NCBI GenBank assembly: GCA_964416315.1
Contig: CAYQDR010000184.1
Coordinates: forward strand, 1-5,653
Source of the DNA: CAYQDR01 sp964416315
GTDB taxonomy: Bacteria > Methylomirabilota > Methylomirabilia > Rokubacteriales > DASRDR01
Length of the DNA: 5,653 nt
Direction of reading: 5' to 3'
This document shows positions 1 through 5,381 of this stretch, piece by piece (position 1 is the first letter of the stretch; every line of letters begins with the position of its first letter). The notes beneath the pieces are model-generated. The model made no database searches. It saw nothing but the letters and a program-made list of their open reading frames with translations, and was not told the DNA's origin. The translations under genes and the position numbers were made by a program.

Positions 1-43
1 GGCAGGTCCGCGCCGATCGATTTCCCCGGCGGGATTTGCGGGT

Positions 44-60
44 CGGACCACTAGTGTCCG
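44..60. promoter_or_regulatory. Imperfect palindrome upstream of the flavoprotein gene, possible operator
   Basis: CGGAC (44-48) and GTCCG (56-60) are inverted arms around the perfect palindrome ACTAGT (50-55), with one unpaired C at 49. The site ends 17 nt before the start codon at 78 and 4 nt before the Shine-Dalgarno sequence. It could bind a dimeric repressor or simply form a leader hairpin. I see no convincing -35/-10 pair in the first 77 bases, so the promoter may lie left of the window. Confidence 0.3.
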
Positions 61-77
61 TCTCGAGGAGCCGTGCC

Positions 78-2039
78 ATGCCCGACACCCCGCTCCGCCT
101 GCTCTTCTCGCCGCTCGCGCTCAGGGGCGTAACCCTGCGGAACCGGATCGTCAGCACGGCGCACGCGACCGGCCTGGCCGAGCAGGGCTCCATCGGGGAC
201 CGGCTGATCGCGTATCACGCGGCGCGGGCGCGCGGCGGGGTGGGCCTGATCATCACGGAGCAGACGAGCGTCCACCCGACGTCCACCTCCCGCCACGTCG
301 GGGCGATCCGGAACTGGGACGACACGATCATCGGGCCCTACCGCCGCCTCGCCGACGCCGCGCACCGTCACGGCACCCCGGTGTTCGCCCAGCTGAACCA
401 CGCCGGCGGGTTGTCGGGGTCGCACGGCCCGGACCACCGGGTGGTGGCGCCGTCGGCGTTCGACGCGGAGCTGAGCGAGGAGACACCGCACGTGCTCGAC
501 CTGGAGGAGATCGCCGAGCTCGGCCGCGCCTTCGCGGCGGCCGCGGCGCGCGTCCGGGCCGGGGGGCTCGATGGGGTCGAGCTGCACGGCGGCCACGGGA
601 ACCTGATCCAGCAGTTCCTGTCGCCGCTCACCAACTACCGAACCGACGCGTACGGGGGGAGCCTCGAGAACCGCCTCCGCTTCGCCGAGGAGGTGCTCGC
701 CGCAGTGCGCCGGGCGGTGGGGGAGGACTTCGTCGTCGGCCTGCGCCTGTCCGCCGAGGAGCACGAGCCGGGCGGGCTCACCCTGGAGGAAGCCCGCCGC
801 CTCGCGCGGGCGCTCACGGAGACCGGCCGGCTCGACTACCTGAACGTCACGGCGGGCCGCGATCTCAACTCGTGGTCGCTGGCGATGCACTACGCCCCGA
901 TGTACCTGCCGAGCCTGCACCTCCGCCATCTCGCCCGCGGGATCAAGGAGGTCGTGGGGGTGCCGGTCCTCGCCGTGGGCCGGATCGTCGATCCGGGGGA
1001 CGCCGAAGCGATCCTCGCAGCCGGCGACGCGGACCTCGTGGGCATGACACGCGCCCAGATCGCGGACCCGGACCTGGCAAACAAGGCCGCGCGGGGCGCC
1101 TTCGCGGAGATCCGCGCCTGTGTCGGCGCCAACGAGGGGTGCCTGGGCCGCCTCTTCCGCGGGCTCCCCATCACCTGCGTCCACAACCCGCTGAGCGGGC
1201 GGGAGGCGGAGCTGGGCGAGCTCCGGCCCGCGGACCGGGCGCGCCGGGTCCTGGTCGCCGGGGGCGGCGTGGCGGGCCTGGAGGGCGCGCGGGTAGCGGC
1301 GCTGCGCGCCCACCGCGTCCTCCTCCTGGAGCGCCAGGGGACGCTCGGGGGGCAGGTGCAGCTCGCGCGCCGCGCGCCCAGGCGCGGGGAGTTCGGCGCC
1401 ATCGCTGACCACCTCGTCGGCGCGGTCGAGCGGGCCGGGGTGGAGATCCGAACCGGGTGCGAGGCGACGGCCGCGAGCGTCCTCGCCGCCGCGCCCGAGG
1501 CGGTCATCGTCGCGACGGGATCCGAGCCGCGGGTCCCCGACTGGCCGGGGAGCGACGGCCGCGTGGTCTCGGTCCGCGCCGCGCTCGGCGGGGCCGTCGT
1601 CGGGAATCCCGTCCTCGTGCTGGACACGAAGGGCGACATGGCGGGACTGACGGCGGCCGACTGGCTCGCCGAGCGCGGCTACGACGTCACCGTCGTCACG
1701 CCGCACCTCTACGCCGGCCCGCAGATCGAGCTGATGACCTGGCGGATCCTCTACCAGCGCCTGTTGGACCGGAAGGTGACGATCCTCGCCCAGACCGAGG
1801 TGGTCGGCCTGAGTGACCGCGGTGTGGTGGTGCGGCACGTCTTCTCCGGCGCCGAGTCCACCCTGGACGGCGCGGCCACCGTCGTGGCCGCCTGCGGGGG
1901 GCATGCGACCGATCGCCTCTATCGGGAGCTGAGAGTGGCCGCGCCGGGCCTCGCCCTCCACCTGGTGGGCGACGCGGCCGCGCCGCGGCAGGTCGAGCAG
2001 GCGATCTACGAAGGCCACATGGCGGGCCGGGCGGTGTAG
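78..2039 (+). CDS. NADH:flavin oxidoreductase, FadH/trimethylamine dehydrogenase-like (OYE barrel plus FAD/NAD(P) domains)
   Basis: This is a 653-residue multidomain flavoprotein of the 2,4-dienoyl-CoA reductase/trimethylamine dehydrogenase family, and its length is typical. Residues 1 to about 345 form the FMN-binding OYE barrel, with the active-site His170-Gly-Gly-His173 segment followed by the family signature QQFLSPLTNYRTDAYGG. Residues 348-367 are the iron-sulfur region. A dinucleotide fold starts at about 390 with G395-G-G397-V-A-G400 and Glu418 at the end of the second strand. The C-terminal segment LVGDAAAPRQVEQAIYEG is the usual FAD-contacting end. The start at 78 is chosen because GAGGAG (65-70) lies 7 nt upstream and the barrel begins at once; an in-frame TTG at 36 lacks such a site. 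The cluster motif is C348-x2-A351-x3-C355-x11-C367, with exactly the E. coli FadH spacing but alanine at the second cysteine. The substrate cannot be told from sequence: demethylation of N-methyl compounds and enoyl reduction are both possible. The gene converges on the next one. Confidence 0.9.
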   Translation: MPDTPLRLLFSPLALRGVTLRNRIVSTAHATGLAEQGSIGDRLIAYHAARARGGVGLIITEQTSVHPTSTSRHVGAIRNWDDTIIGPYRRLADAAHRHGTPVFAQLNHAGGLSGSHGPDHRVVAPSAFDAELSEETPHVLDLEEIAELGRAFAAAAARVRAGGLDGVELHGGHGNLIQQFLSPLTNYRTDAYGGSLENRLRFAEEVLAAVRRAVGEDFVVGLRLSAEEHEPGGLTLEEARRLARALTETGRLDYLNVTAGRDLNSWSLAMHYAPMYLPSLHLRHLARGIKEVVGVPVLAVGRIVDPGDAEAILAAGDADLVGMTRAQIADPDLANKAARGAFAEIRACVGANEGCLGRLFRGLPITCVHNPLSGREAELGELRPADRARRVLVAGGGVAGLEGARVAALRAHRVLLLERQGTLGGQVQLARRAPRRGEFGAIADHLVGAVERAGVEIRTGCEATAASVLAAAPEAVIVATGSEPRVPDWPGSDGRVVSVRAALGGAVVGNPVLVLDTKGDMAGLTAADWLAERGYDVTVVTPHLYAGPQIELMTWRILYQRLLDRKVTILAQTEVVGLSDRGVVVRHVFSGAESTLDGAATVVAACGGHATDRLYRELRVAAPGLALHLVGDAAAPRQVEQAIYEGHMAGRAV

Positions 2040-2049
2040 GGGATTTCCT

Positions 2050-2097
2050 CCCTCACCCCGACCCTTTCCCTCCTGCGGAGGGAGAGGGAGGTGAGGG
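2050..2097. repeat. REP-like imperfect palindrome between convergent genes, likely bidirectional terminator
   Basis: The left arm (2050-2073) and right arm (2077-2097) flank a TGC loop. From the loop outward the pairing is 7 bp, one G-T wobble, 4 bp, one mismatch with a 3-nt bulge on the left, then 8 bp (CCCTCACC with GGTGAGGG). It starts 11 nt after the stop of the flavoprotein gene and covers the stop and last codons of the opposing gene. There is no long T run, so intrinsic termination is only inferred. Stem-loops of this CCCTCACC...GGTGAGGG style occur as dispersed intergenic repeats in several GC-rich bacteria. Confidence 0.6.
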
Positions 2098-3003
2098 TGG
2101 CCGCCGCTCGCGGTCGAGCCGGTCGTAGAGCTCGAGGACCCGCCGGTAGTCCTCCGGCGGCTTGGTGCCGAACACCTCGCGGAGGCCGAAGGCGGCCGAC
2201 CAGAGGAGGCGCCGGCGCGTCGCCTCGGTCATGATCGGCTCGAGCCCCAGCTCGCGCACCACCTCGATCACGCCCTCCATCTCGGCGGCGCGGCGGTCCG
2301 CGTGGATGGCGTCGGTCGTGATGCACATCCGCGCGAAGTCCGAGTACGCGACCTTGTCCATCGGTCCCGTGATCGCCTCGAACGCCTCCTCGACGATGCC
2401 GGCGCGTCGCGCGGCGACCATCGCCTCGACGATGACCGAGGCCATCCCCTTGGTCACGACGCTGCGGAGGGCCTTGAGCACCGAGGCCATCCCGGCCTCG
2501 GACCCCACGACTGTCACCTGGAACCCCGCGGGCGCCGTCGCCTCCCGGAACGCCTCGGCGCCCGAGCCGGAGGCGTAGATCGGCACGGCGCCGCCATAGA
2601 GCGAGACCGCGCCCATGAGCGCCCCGTCCACGTAGCGGGCGCCCGAGGCCTCGACGAGCCGCCCCGCCTCGCGCTTCGCCGAGGGGGTCGAGGCGTTGAC
2701 GTCCACGTAGAGGTGGCGCGCCGCGAGGTGCGGCGCGACCTCGCGGCTCACCTCGACCGCCGCGGTGGGGAGCACCGCGGAGACGATCAGGTCGCTCGTC
2801 GCGGCGAGCTCGTCGAGGGACTTGACGAGCGTGACTCCGTGACGGCCGGCCTCCTCCACGAACTCGGGCGTGTAGGGGGGCCGGTTCCGGGCGCCCCGGC
2901 AGAAGGCGGAGAGCGGGCCGACGCCCGGCCGGTGGAGCTGGTCGGCGAGGGCGCGGGCCGCCTCGCCGAAGCCGATGAAGCCGACCCTCATGGTCGCGCT
3001 CAC
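2053..3003 (-). CDS. NAD(P)-dependent oxidoreductase, 6PGDH/3-hydroxyisobutyrate dehydrogenase superfamily with DUF1932-like C-terminus
   Basis: This 316-residue protein is a beta-hydroxyacid dehydrogenase family member. The N-terminal Rossmann fold opens with VGFIGFGEAA (Gly11-x-Gly13-x-x-Ala16), the variant typical of the DUF1932 subgroup. The substrate-side motif DVNAST is at 101-106, followed by YVDGALMGAV (124-133). Lys177 in SVLKALRSVVTKG is the expected catalytic lysine. Residues from about 190 form the helical domain. The true substrate, some hydroxyacid, is unknown. Two starts are possible: GTG at 3003, with GAGG 8 nt upstream, and ATG at 2991 (Met5), which sits right before the first strand but has a poorer ribosome site. 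I give the GTG form, with modest preference. The last 16 or so residues (Pro302 onward, rich in Pro, Ser and Gly) are encoded by the palindrome at 2050-2097 and look like an added tail. The gene lies downstream of the tautomerase gene on the same strand, across a 253-nt gap. Confidence 0.88.
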   Translation of the reverse strand: MSATMRVGFIGFGEAARALADQLHRPGVGPLSAFCRGARNRPPYTPEFVEEAGRHGVTLVKSLDELAATSDLIVSAVLPTAAVEVSREVAPHLAARHLYVDVNASTPSAKREAGRLVEASGARYVDGALMGAVSLYGGAVPIYASGSGAEAFREATAPAGFQVTVVGSEAGMASVLKALRSVVTKGMASVIVEAMVAARRAGIVEEAFEAITGPMDKVAYSDFARMCITTDAIHADRRAAEMEGVIEVVRELGLEPIMTEATRRRLLWSAAFGLREVFGTKPPEDYRRVLELYDRLDRERRPPSPPSPSAGGKGSG

Positions 3004-3025
3004 CGGCCTGCCCTCGGGGAGGCAG

Positions 3026-3043
3026 CGCCGCGCTCTCGCGGCG
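3026..3043. other. Perfect 7-bp hairpin in the leader of the DUF1932 oxidoreductase gene
   Basis: CGCCGCG (3026-3032) and CGCGGCG (3037-3043) are perfect inverted arms around a 4-nt loop. On the minus-strand transcript this hairpin would end about 22 nt before the GTG start and about 10 nt before its Shine-Dalgarno sequence. It may affect mRNA stability or translation, but in DNA this GC-rich a 7-bp stem could arise by chance. Confidence 0.35.
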
Positions 3044-3102
3044 TGGACCCGGGCCGAGGTCCGAGCAGCCCGAGGACGGGAGGAGGCGGCGCGAGGCGTA
3101 CG

Positions 3103-3130
3103 ACCCGGCCCGCCAGGGGCGGGACCGGGT
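3103..3130. terminator. Strong 12-bp hairpin downstream of repeat copy A, possible terminator or attenuator
   Basis: ACCCGG then CCCGCC (3103-3114) pair with GGCGGG (3118-3123) and CCGGGT (3125-3130). The loop is AGG and the only defect is one bulged A at 3124. This is the most stable simple hairpin in the window. On the minus strand it lies after the tautomerase gene and repeat copy A and before the DUF1932 oxidoreductase gene, so it could end or attenuate the tautomerase transcript. No T tract follows in either direction, so factor-independent termination is uncertain. Confidence 0.45.
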
Positions 3131-3145
3131 ACCCCGCAAAGGTAT

Positions 3146-3250
3146 GCGCCGCCGACGACCCCACCGGAGGGACGGGACGCCCGCGACGCCGCAGGCCGAG
3201 CGCGTCCCGGCGAGATGGAGGACGACGGGATGCGACGGGGATCGGCCCGG
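3146..3250 (-). repeat. 105-bp intergenic repeat, copy A
   Basis: Read on the minus strand, this stretch matches 4489-4593 on the plus strand at 97 of 105 positions without gaps; the first 22 positions are identical. It begins 6 nt after the tautomerase stop codon and points in the direction of that gene's transcription. Inside it, CGGGACG and CGTCCCG form a 7-bp inverted pair with a nested GCC-TGC-GGC, and both are kept in copy B. Past the core the copies diverge. It may be a dispersed mobile repeat or a structured 3' untranslated element. Confidence 0.85.
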
Positions 3251-3256
3251 GCCGGC

Positions 3257-3445
3257 TCATGGCTGGTCGGAGTAGAGCACCCCGCCCTTGGCCATGTCCG
3301 ACTTCTCGAGGTCGTGGAAAAAGATCGTGACCTGCTCAGGCCGGAGCCCGCAGGCTCGGACGAAGGCGTCGGTGATCCCCTTCGCCACCTCCCGCTTCTG
3401 CTCCGGCCTGCGCCCCGCGGTCTGCTCGACGATCACGATGGGCAT
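3257..3445 (-). CDS. 4-oxalocrotonate tautomerase family protein
   Basis: This 62-residue protein has the length and N-terminus of the small 4-oxalocrotonate tautomerases, which assemble as hexamers and move protons between enol and keto forms of unsaturated acids. The start MPIVIVEQTAGRRPEQK puts the catalytic proline at position 2, position 1 after methionine removal, and keeps the Arg equivalent to Arg11 of the Pseudomonas enzyme. The residue aligned with Arg39 is Thr and that aligned with Phe50 is Met, so canonical 2-hydroxymuconate tautomerase activity is not assured. The end KGGVLYSDQP fits the usual GG-containing C-terminal hairpin. AAGGAG lies 9 nt upstream of the ATG. The frame is open far upstream, but family logic needs Pro right after the initiator Met, so this short form is right. 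It is divergent from the MoxR gene, with 129 nt between the starts. Confidence 0.88.
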   Translation of the reverse strand: MPIVIVEQTAGRRPEQKREVAKGITDAFVRACGLRPEQVTIFFHDLEKSDMAKGGVLYSDQP

Positions 3446-3475
3446 CCTCAGTTGCTCCTTCCCTCGGCGTAGGCG

Positions 3476-3486
3476 GTCGACTCGAC
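3476..3486. promoter_or_regulatory. Palindrome GTCGACTCGAC in the divergent promoter region
   Basis: GTCGA (3476-3480) and TCGAC (3482-3486) are perfect inverted arms around a single C. The site is 31 nt from the tautomerase start and 89 nt from the MoxR start, so a protein bound here could act on the tautomerase gene. It is short and chance occurrence is plausible. Confidence 0.2.
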
Positions 3487-3518
3487 GTGCCGAAAACCAC
3501 CCACTACCGCGGCCGACG

Positions 3519-3548
3519 TTGGCGCGCGAGCCGCCGCCGCGGTATGAT
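3519..3548 (+). promoter_or_regulatory. Sigma-70-type promoter candidate for the MoxR gene
   Basis: TTGGCG (3519-3524) as -35 and TATGAT (3543-3548) as -10 are separated by 18 bp, with 4/6 and 5/6 matches to the consensus. Transcription would start near 3555, giving a leader of about 20 nt that holds the Shine-Dalgarno AGAGGAGG (3563-3570). GATGC (3546-3550) and GCATC (3555-3559) form a small inverted repeat over the -10 and predicted start. A TATGAT stands out in such GC-rich DNA. I found no equally good promoter for the tautomerase on the opposite strand. Confidence 0.55.
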
Positions 3549-3574
3549 GCAAAGGCATCCGCAGAGGAGGCCAA

Positions 3575-4486
3575 ATGTTCAACTCGGTCGAGGAGATCCA
3601 GGAGCGGTTCCGGGCGTGCGAGTACATCGCCGGCCGGCGCATCGCCACCGTCGTCTACCTGGCCGCGCGCATGAACCGGCCGATCCTGGTGGAAGGCCCC
3701 GCTGGCGTCGGGAAGACGGAGCTGGCCAAGGTGCTCGCCGAGGCCCTGCGCCGCCCCCTGATCCGGCTCCAGTGCTACGAGGGGCTCGACGAGGCGAAGG
3801 CCCTCTACGAGTGGAAGTACGCGAAGCAGCTCCTTTACACGCAGATCCTGCGCGAGCGGATCGGGGAGCTGATCCAGGACGCCCCGTCGCTCCCGGACGC
3901 CGTCGAGAAGGTGGCCCGCCAGGAGGACGCCTTCTTCTCCTACCGGTTCCTCTCCCCGCGCCCGCTGCTCCAGGCGATCCTCGCCGAGGAGCCGAACGTC
4001 CTCCTCGTGGACGAGATCGACAAGGCCGAGGTCGAGTTCGAGGCGTTCCTGCTCGAGGTGCTGTCGGACTGGCAGGTGTCGGTCCCGGAGCTCGGCACGA
4101 TCAAGGCGCGACACCTCCCGATGGTGGTCCTGACCTCGAACAACGCGCGCGAGCTGACGGACGGCCTCAAGCGGCGGTGCCTCCACCTCTTCATCGACTT
4201 CCCGACCGCCACCGAGGAGCTGGCGATCATCCGGCTCAAGGTGCCGGAAGTCTCGGAGCGCCTCGCGCGCGAGGTCGTGACGGCCGTGCAGCGCATCCGC
4301 GGCATGGAATTGCGCAAGGCGCCGTCGATCTCCGAGAGCCTGGACTGGGCCCGCTCGCTCGTGATCCTCAACGCCGACCGGCTCGATCCCGCGCTCGTCG
4401 AGGCCACGCTGACCCTGCTCGTCAAGTACGAGCGCGACCTCGAGCGGGTGAAGGCGAGCCTGGACAAGGTACTGGCCGATCTCTAG
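3575..4486 (+). CDS. MoxR family AAA+ ATPase (CoxD-like)
   Basis: This 303-residue protein is a complete MoxR-type AAA+ ATPase. Such proteins use ATP hydrolysis, usually with a von Willebrand factor A (VWA) partner, to mature metalloenzymes or insert cofactors; CoxD of form I CO dehydrogenase clusters is a well-known member of similar length. Walker A is GPAGVGKT (41-48) and Walker B is NVLLVDEID (141-149). Sensor 1 is LTSNN (186-190), the arginine-finger candidates are Arg200/Arg201 in DGLKRRC, and the sensor 2 region is SISESLDWARSL (251-262). ATG at 3575 follows AGAGGAGG with a tight spacing of 4 nt and has its own promoter candidate. No VWA protein or CO dehydrogenase gene lies next to it; a Crp/Fnr regulator follows after 205 nt. 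The assignment to the MoxR family is firm. The CoxD subgroup is an impression from length and layout. Confidence 0.9.
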   Translation: MFNSVEEIQERFRACEYIAGRRIATVVYLAARMNRPILVEGPAGVGKTELAKVLAEALRRPLIRLQCYEGLDEAKALYEWKYAKQLLYTQILRERIGELIQDAPSLPDAVEKVARQEDAFFSYRFLSPRPLLQAILAEEPNVLLVDEIDKAEVEFEAFLLEVLSDWQVSVPELGTIKARHLPMVVLTSNNARELTDGLKRRCLHLFIDFPTATEELAIIRLKVPEVSERLAREVVTAVQRIRGMELRKAPSISESLDWARSLVILNADRLDPALVEATLTLLVKYERDLERVKASLDKVLADL

Positions 4487-4488
4487 TG

Positions 4489-4593
4489 CCGGGCCGATCC
4501 CCGTCGCATCTCTGCGTCCTCCAGCTCGCCGGGACGTGCTCGGCCTGCGGCCTCGCGGGCGTCCCGTCCCTCCGGCGGGGTCGTCGTCGGCGC
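4489..4593 (+). repeat. 105-bp intergenic repeat, copy B
   Basis: This is the second copy of the element at 3146-3250, here on the plus strand, differing at 8 of 105 positions. It begins 2 nt after the TAG stop of the MoxR gene and runs in the same direction as that gene. The inner arms CGGGACG and CGTCCCG are unchanged, and the nested stem is one pair longer than in copy A (GGCC-TGC-GGCC). The two copies are inverted relative to each other and enclose the tautomerase-MoxR pair. Confidence 0.85.
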
Positions 4594-4597
4594 TCAA

Positions 4598-4612
4598 CGT
4601 ATGCGGCATACG
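4598..4612. other. Perfect 15-nt palindrome CGTATGCGGCATACG after repeat copy B
   Basis: Arms CGTATGC (4598-4604) and GCATACG (4606-4612) pair perfectly around a single G. The palindrome lies 4 nt beyond the core of copy B. Copy A has a related but broken sequence there (GCATACC, then a GGGGTACC segment), so the palindrome may be the terminal part of the full repeat. As RNA the one-base loop would force the end pairs open, so a protein-binding DNA site is also possible. It lies 80 nt before the Crp/Fnr start. Confidence 0.5.
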
Positions 4613-4638
4613 CCTCGGGCCGCCTCCTCCCTGCGTCC

Positions 4639-4671
4639 TTGATCTGCTCGGGTCTCGACCCGGCCCTTGAT
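4639..4671 (+). promoter_or_regulatory. Palindrome-rich leader of the Crp/Fnr gene, possible regulatory site
   Basis: CGGGTC and GACCCG (4649-4654 and 4657-4662) are inverted arms around TC. They are flanked by two direct TTGAT pentamers at 4639-4643 and 4667-4671, 28 bp apart. TTGAT is the half-site sequence of FNR-type operators, but the two are direct, not inverted, so a classic FNR box is absent. I could not find a -35/-10 pair with normal spacing. Autoregulation is a guess. Confidence 0.25.
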
Positions 4672-4691
4672 ACGCTGTCGGGGGGCGTCGC

Positions 4692-5378
4692 GTGACCGAG
4701 ACGATCGTGTCCGCGATGCTCAAGCGGACGGCGCTGTTCGGCGACCTCACACTCCCCGAACGGCTCGCCCTGGCCGGCGCGCTCCGGCGGCGCGACGTGG
4801 CGGCCGACACCTCCGTCTTCCACGCGGGCGACCCCGGGCACTCGTTCTTCCTGGTCACCGCGGGACGCGTCAAAGTGTCGCTCTCGCGGCAGGGCCGGGA
4901 GGTCGTCCTGGCCGAGCTCGGGCCCGGCGACTACTTCGGGGAGCTGAGCCTGATCGACGGGCGCCCGCGCTCGGCCGACGTCGCCGCGGTCGTCCGGAGC
5001 GAGCTCCACGAGCTGCCCCAGGAGGCGTTCTTCCGCCTCGTGGACCAGTACCCCGCCATCGCCCGGAAGCTGCTCGTCGAGTTGTGCCGCCGCCTCCGCG
5101 AGGCGGACCGGCAGATCCGCGACCTCGCCACCGTGGACGCCGCCGGCCGGATCGTCCGGGCGCTCCTCAAGCTCGGTGAGCGGCACGGGCAGCGCACCGG
5201 CCCGAACCTCGTCTTCTCCAAGGCGCCGCGCCAGCAGGACGTGGCCGCGGTGGCGGGGACCACGCGGGCGACGACCTCGCGCATCCTCCGCCAGCTCGCG
5301 CAGCAGGGGTTCCTGACGCTCTCCGGCGGCTCCCTCATCGTCCACGACCGGCAGATCCTTCCCGACGACAACCTTTAA
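4692..5378 (+). CDS. Crp/Fnr family transcriptional regulator
   Basis: This 228-residue protein has the full Crp/Fnr layout. The cyclic-nucleotide-type beta-barrel spans residues 14-115, with the phosphate-cassette region GDYFGELSLIDGRPRSA (79-95); Glu84, Arg93 and Ser94 match CRP Glu72, Arg82 and Ser83. The dimerisation helix follows (about 118-148), then a winged helix-turn-helix (178-220) with recognition helix TTRATTSRILRQL. CRP Thr127 and Ser128, which contact cAMP in the helix, align with Ala138 and Asp139. The recognition-helix glutamate of CRP (Glu181) is Ala193, while both flanking arginines are kept (Arg192, Arg197). The protein therefore probably binds a ligand phosphate but reads a different operator from TGTGA. 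It has no N-terminal cysteine cluster, so it is not an FNR-type oxygen sensor. GTG at 4692 follows a run of six G (4680-4685) with 6-nt spacing; ATG at 4716 would cut into the N-terminus. Targets may include the neighbouring genes. Confidence 0.9.
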   Translation: MTETIVSAMLKRTALFGDLTLPERLALAGALRRRDVAADTSVFHAGDPGHSFFLVTAGRVKVSLSRQGREVVLAELGPGDYFGELSLIDGRPRSADVAAVVRSELHELPQEAFFRLVDQYPAIARKLLVELCRRLREADRQIRDLATVDAAGRIVRALLKLGERHGQRTGPNLVFSKAPRQQDVAAVAGTTRATTSRILRQLAQQGFLTLSGGSLIVHDRQILPDDNL

Positions 5379-5381
5379 CCT

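Noticed and set aside
36..77. TTG at 36 as the start of the flavoprotein
   Set aside because: The extra 14 residues have no family match, no Shine-Dalgarno precedes the TTG, and GAGGAG is correctly spaced for the ATG at 78.
51..2018. A 655-codon open frame on the minus strand across the flavoprotein gene
   Set aside because: It mirrors the plus-strand gene, is rich in Arg, Gly, Ala and Pro with no recognisable domain, and is the expected antisense shadow in very GC-rich DNA. The plus frame has clear family motifs throughout.
3146..4593. The 105-bp repeats as coding sequence for a short conserved peptide
   Set aside because: Matching frames stay open in both copies, but most of the eight base differences change the amino acid, there is no good start with a ribosome site, and the peptides are Arg/Pro/Gly-rich. 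The similarity is explained by nucleotide identity alone.
4639..4671. A classical FNR box upstream of the Crp/Fnr gene
   Set aside because: Both TTGAT pentamers point the same way and are 28 bp apart. The inverted TTGAT-N4-ATCAA arrangement is absent.
3257..4873. A 538-codon minus-strand frame ending with the tautomerase sequence
   Set aside because: The part upstream of 3445 is antisense to the MoxR and Crp/Fnr genes and has shadow composition. The tautomerase needs its proline right after the initiator methionine, and a good Shine-Dalgarno site precedes the ATG at 3445.
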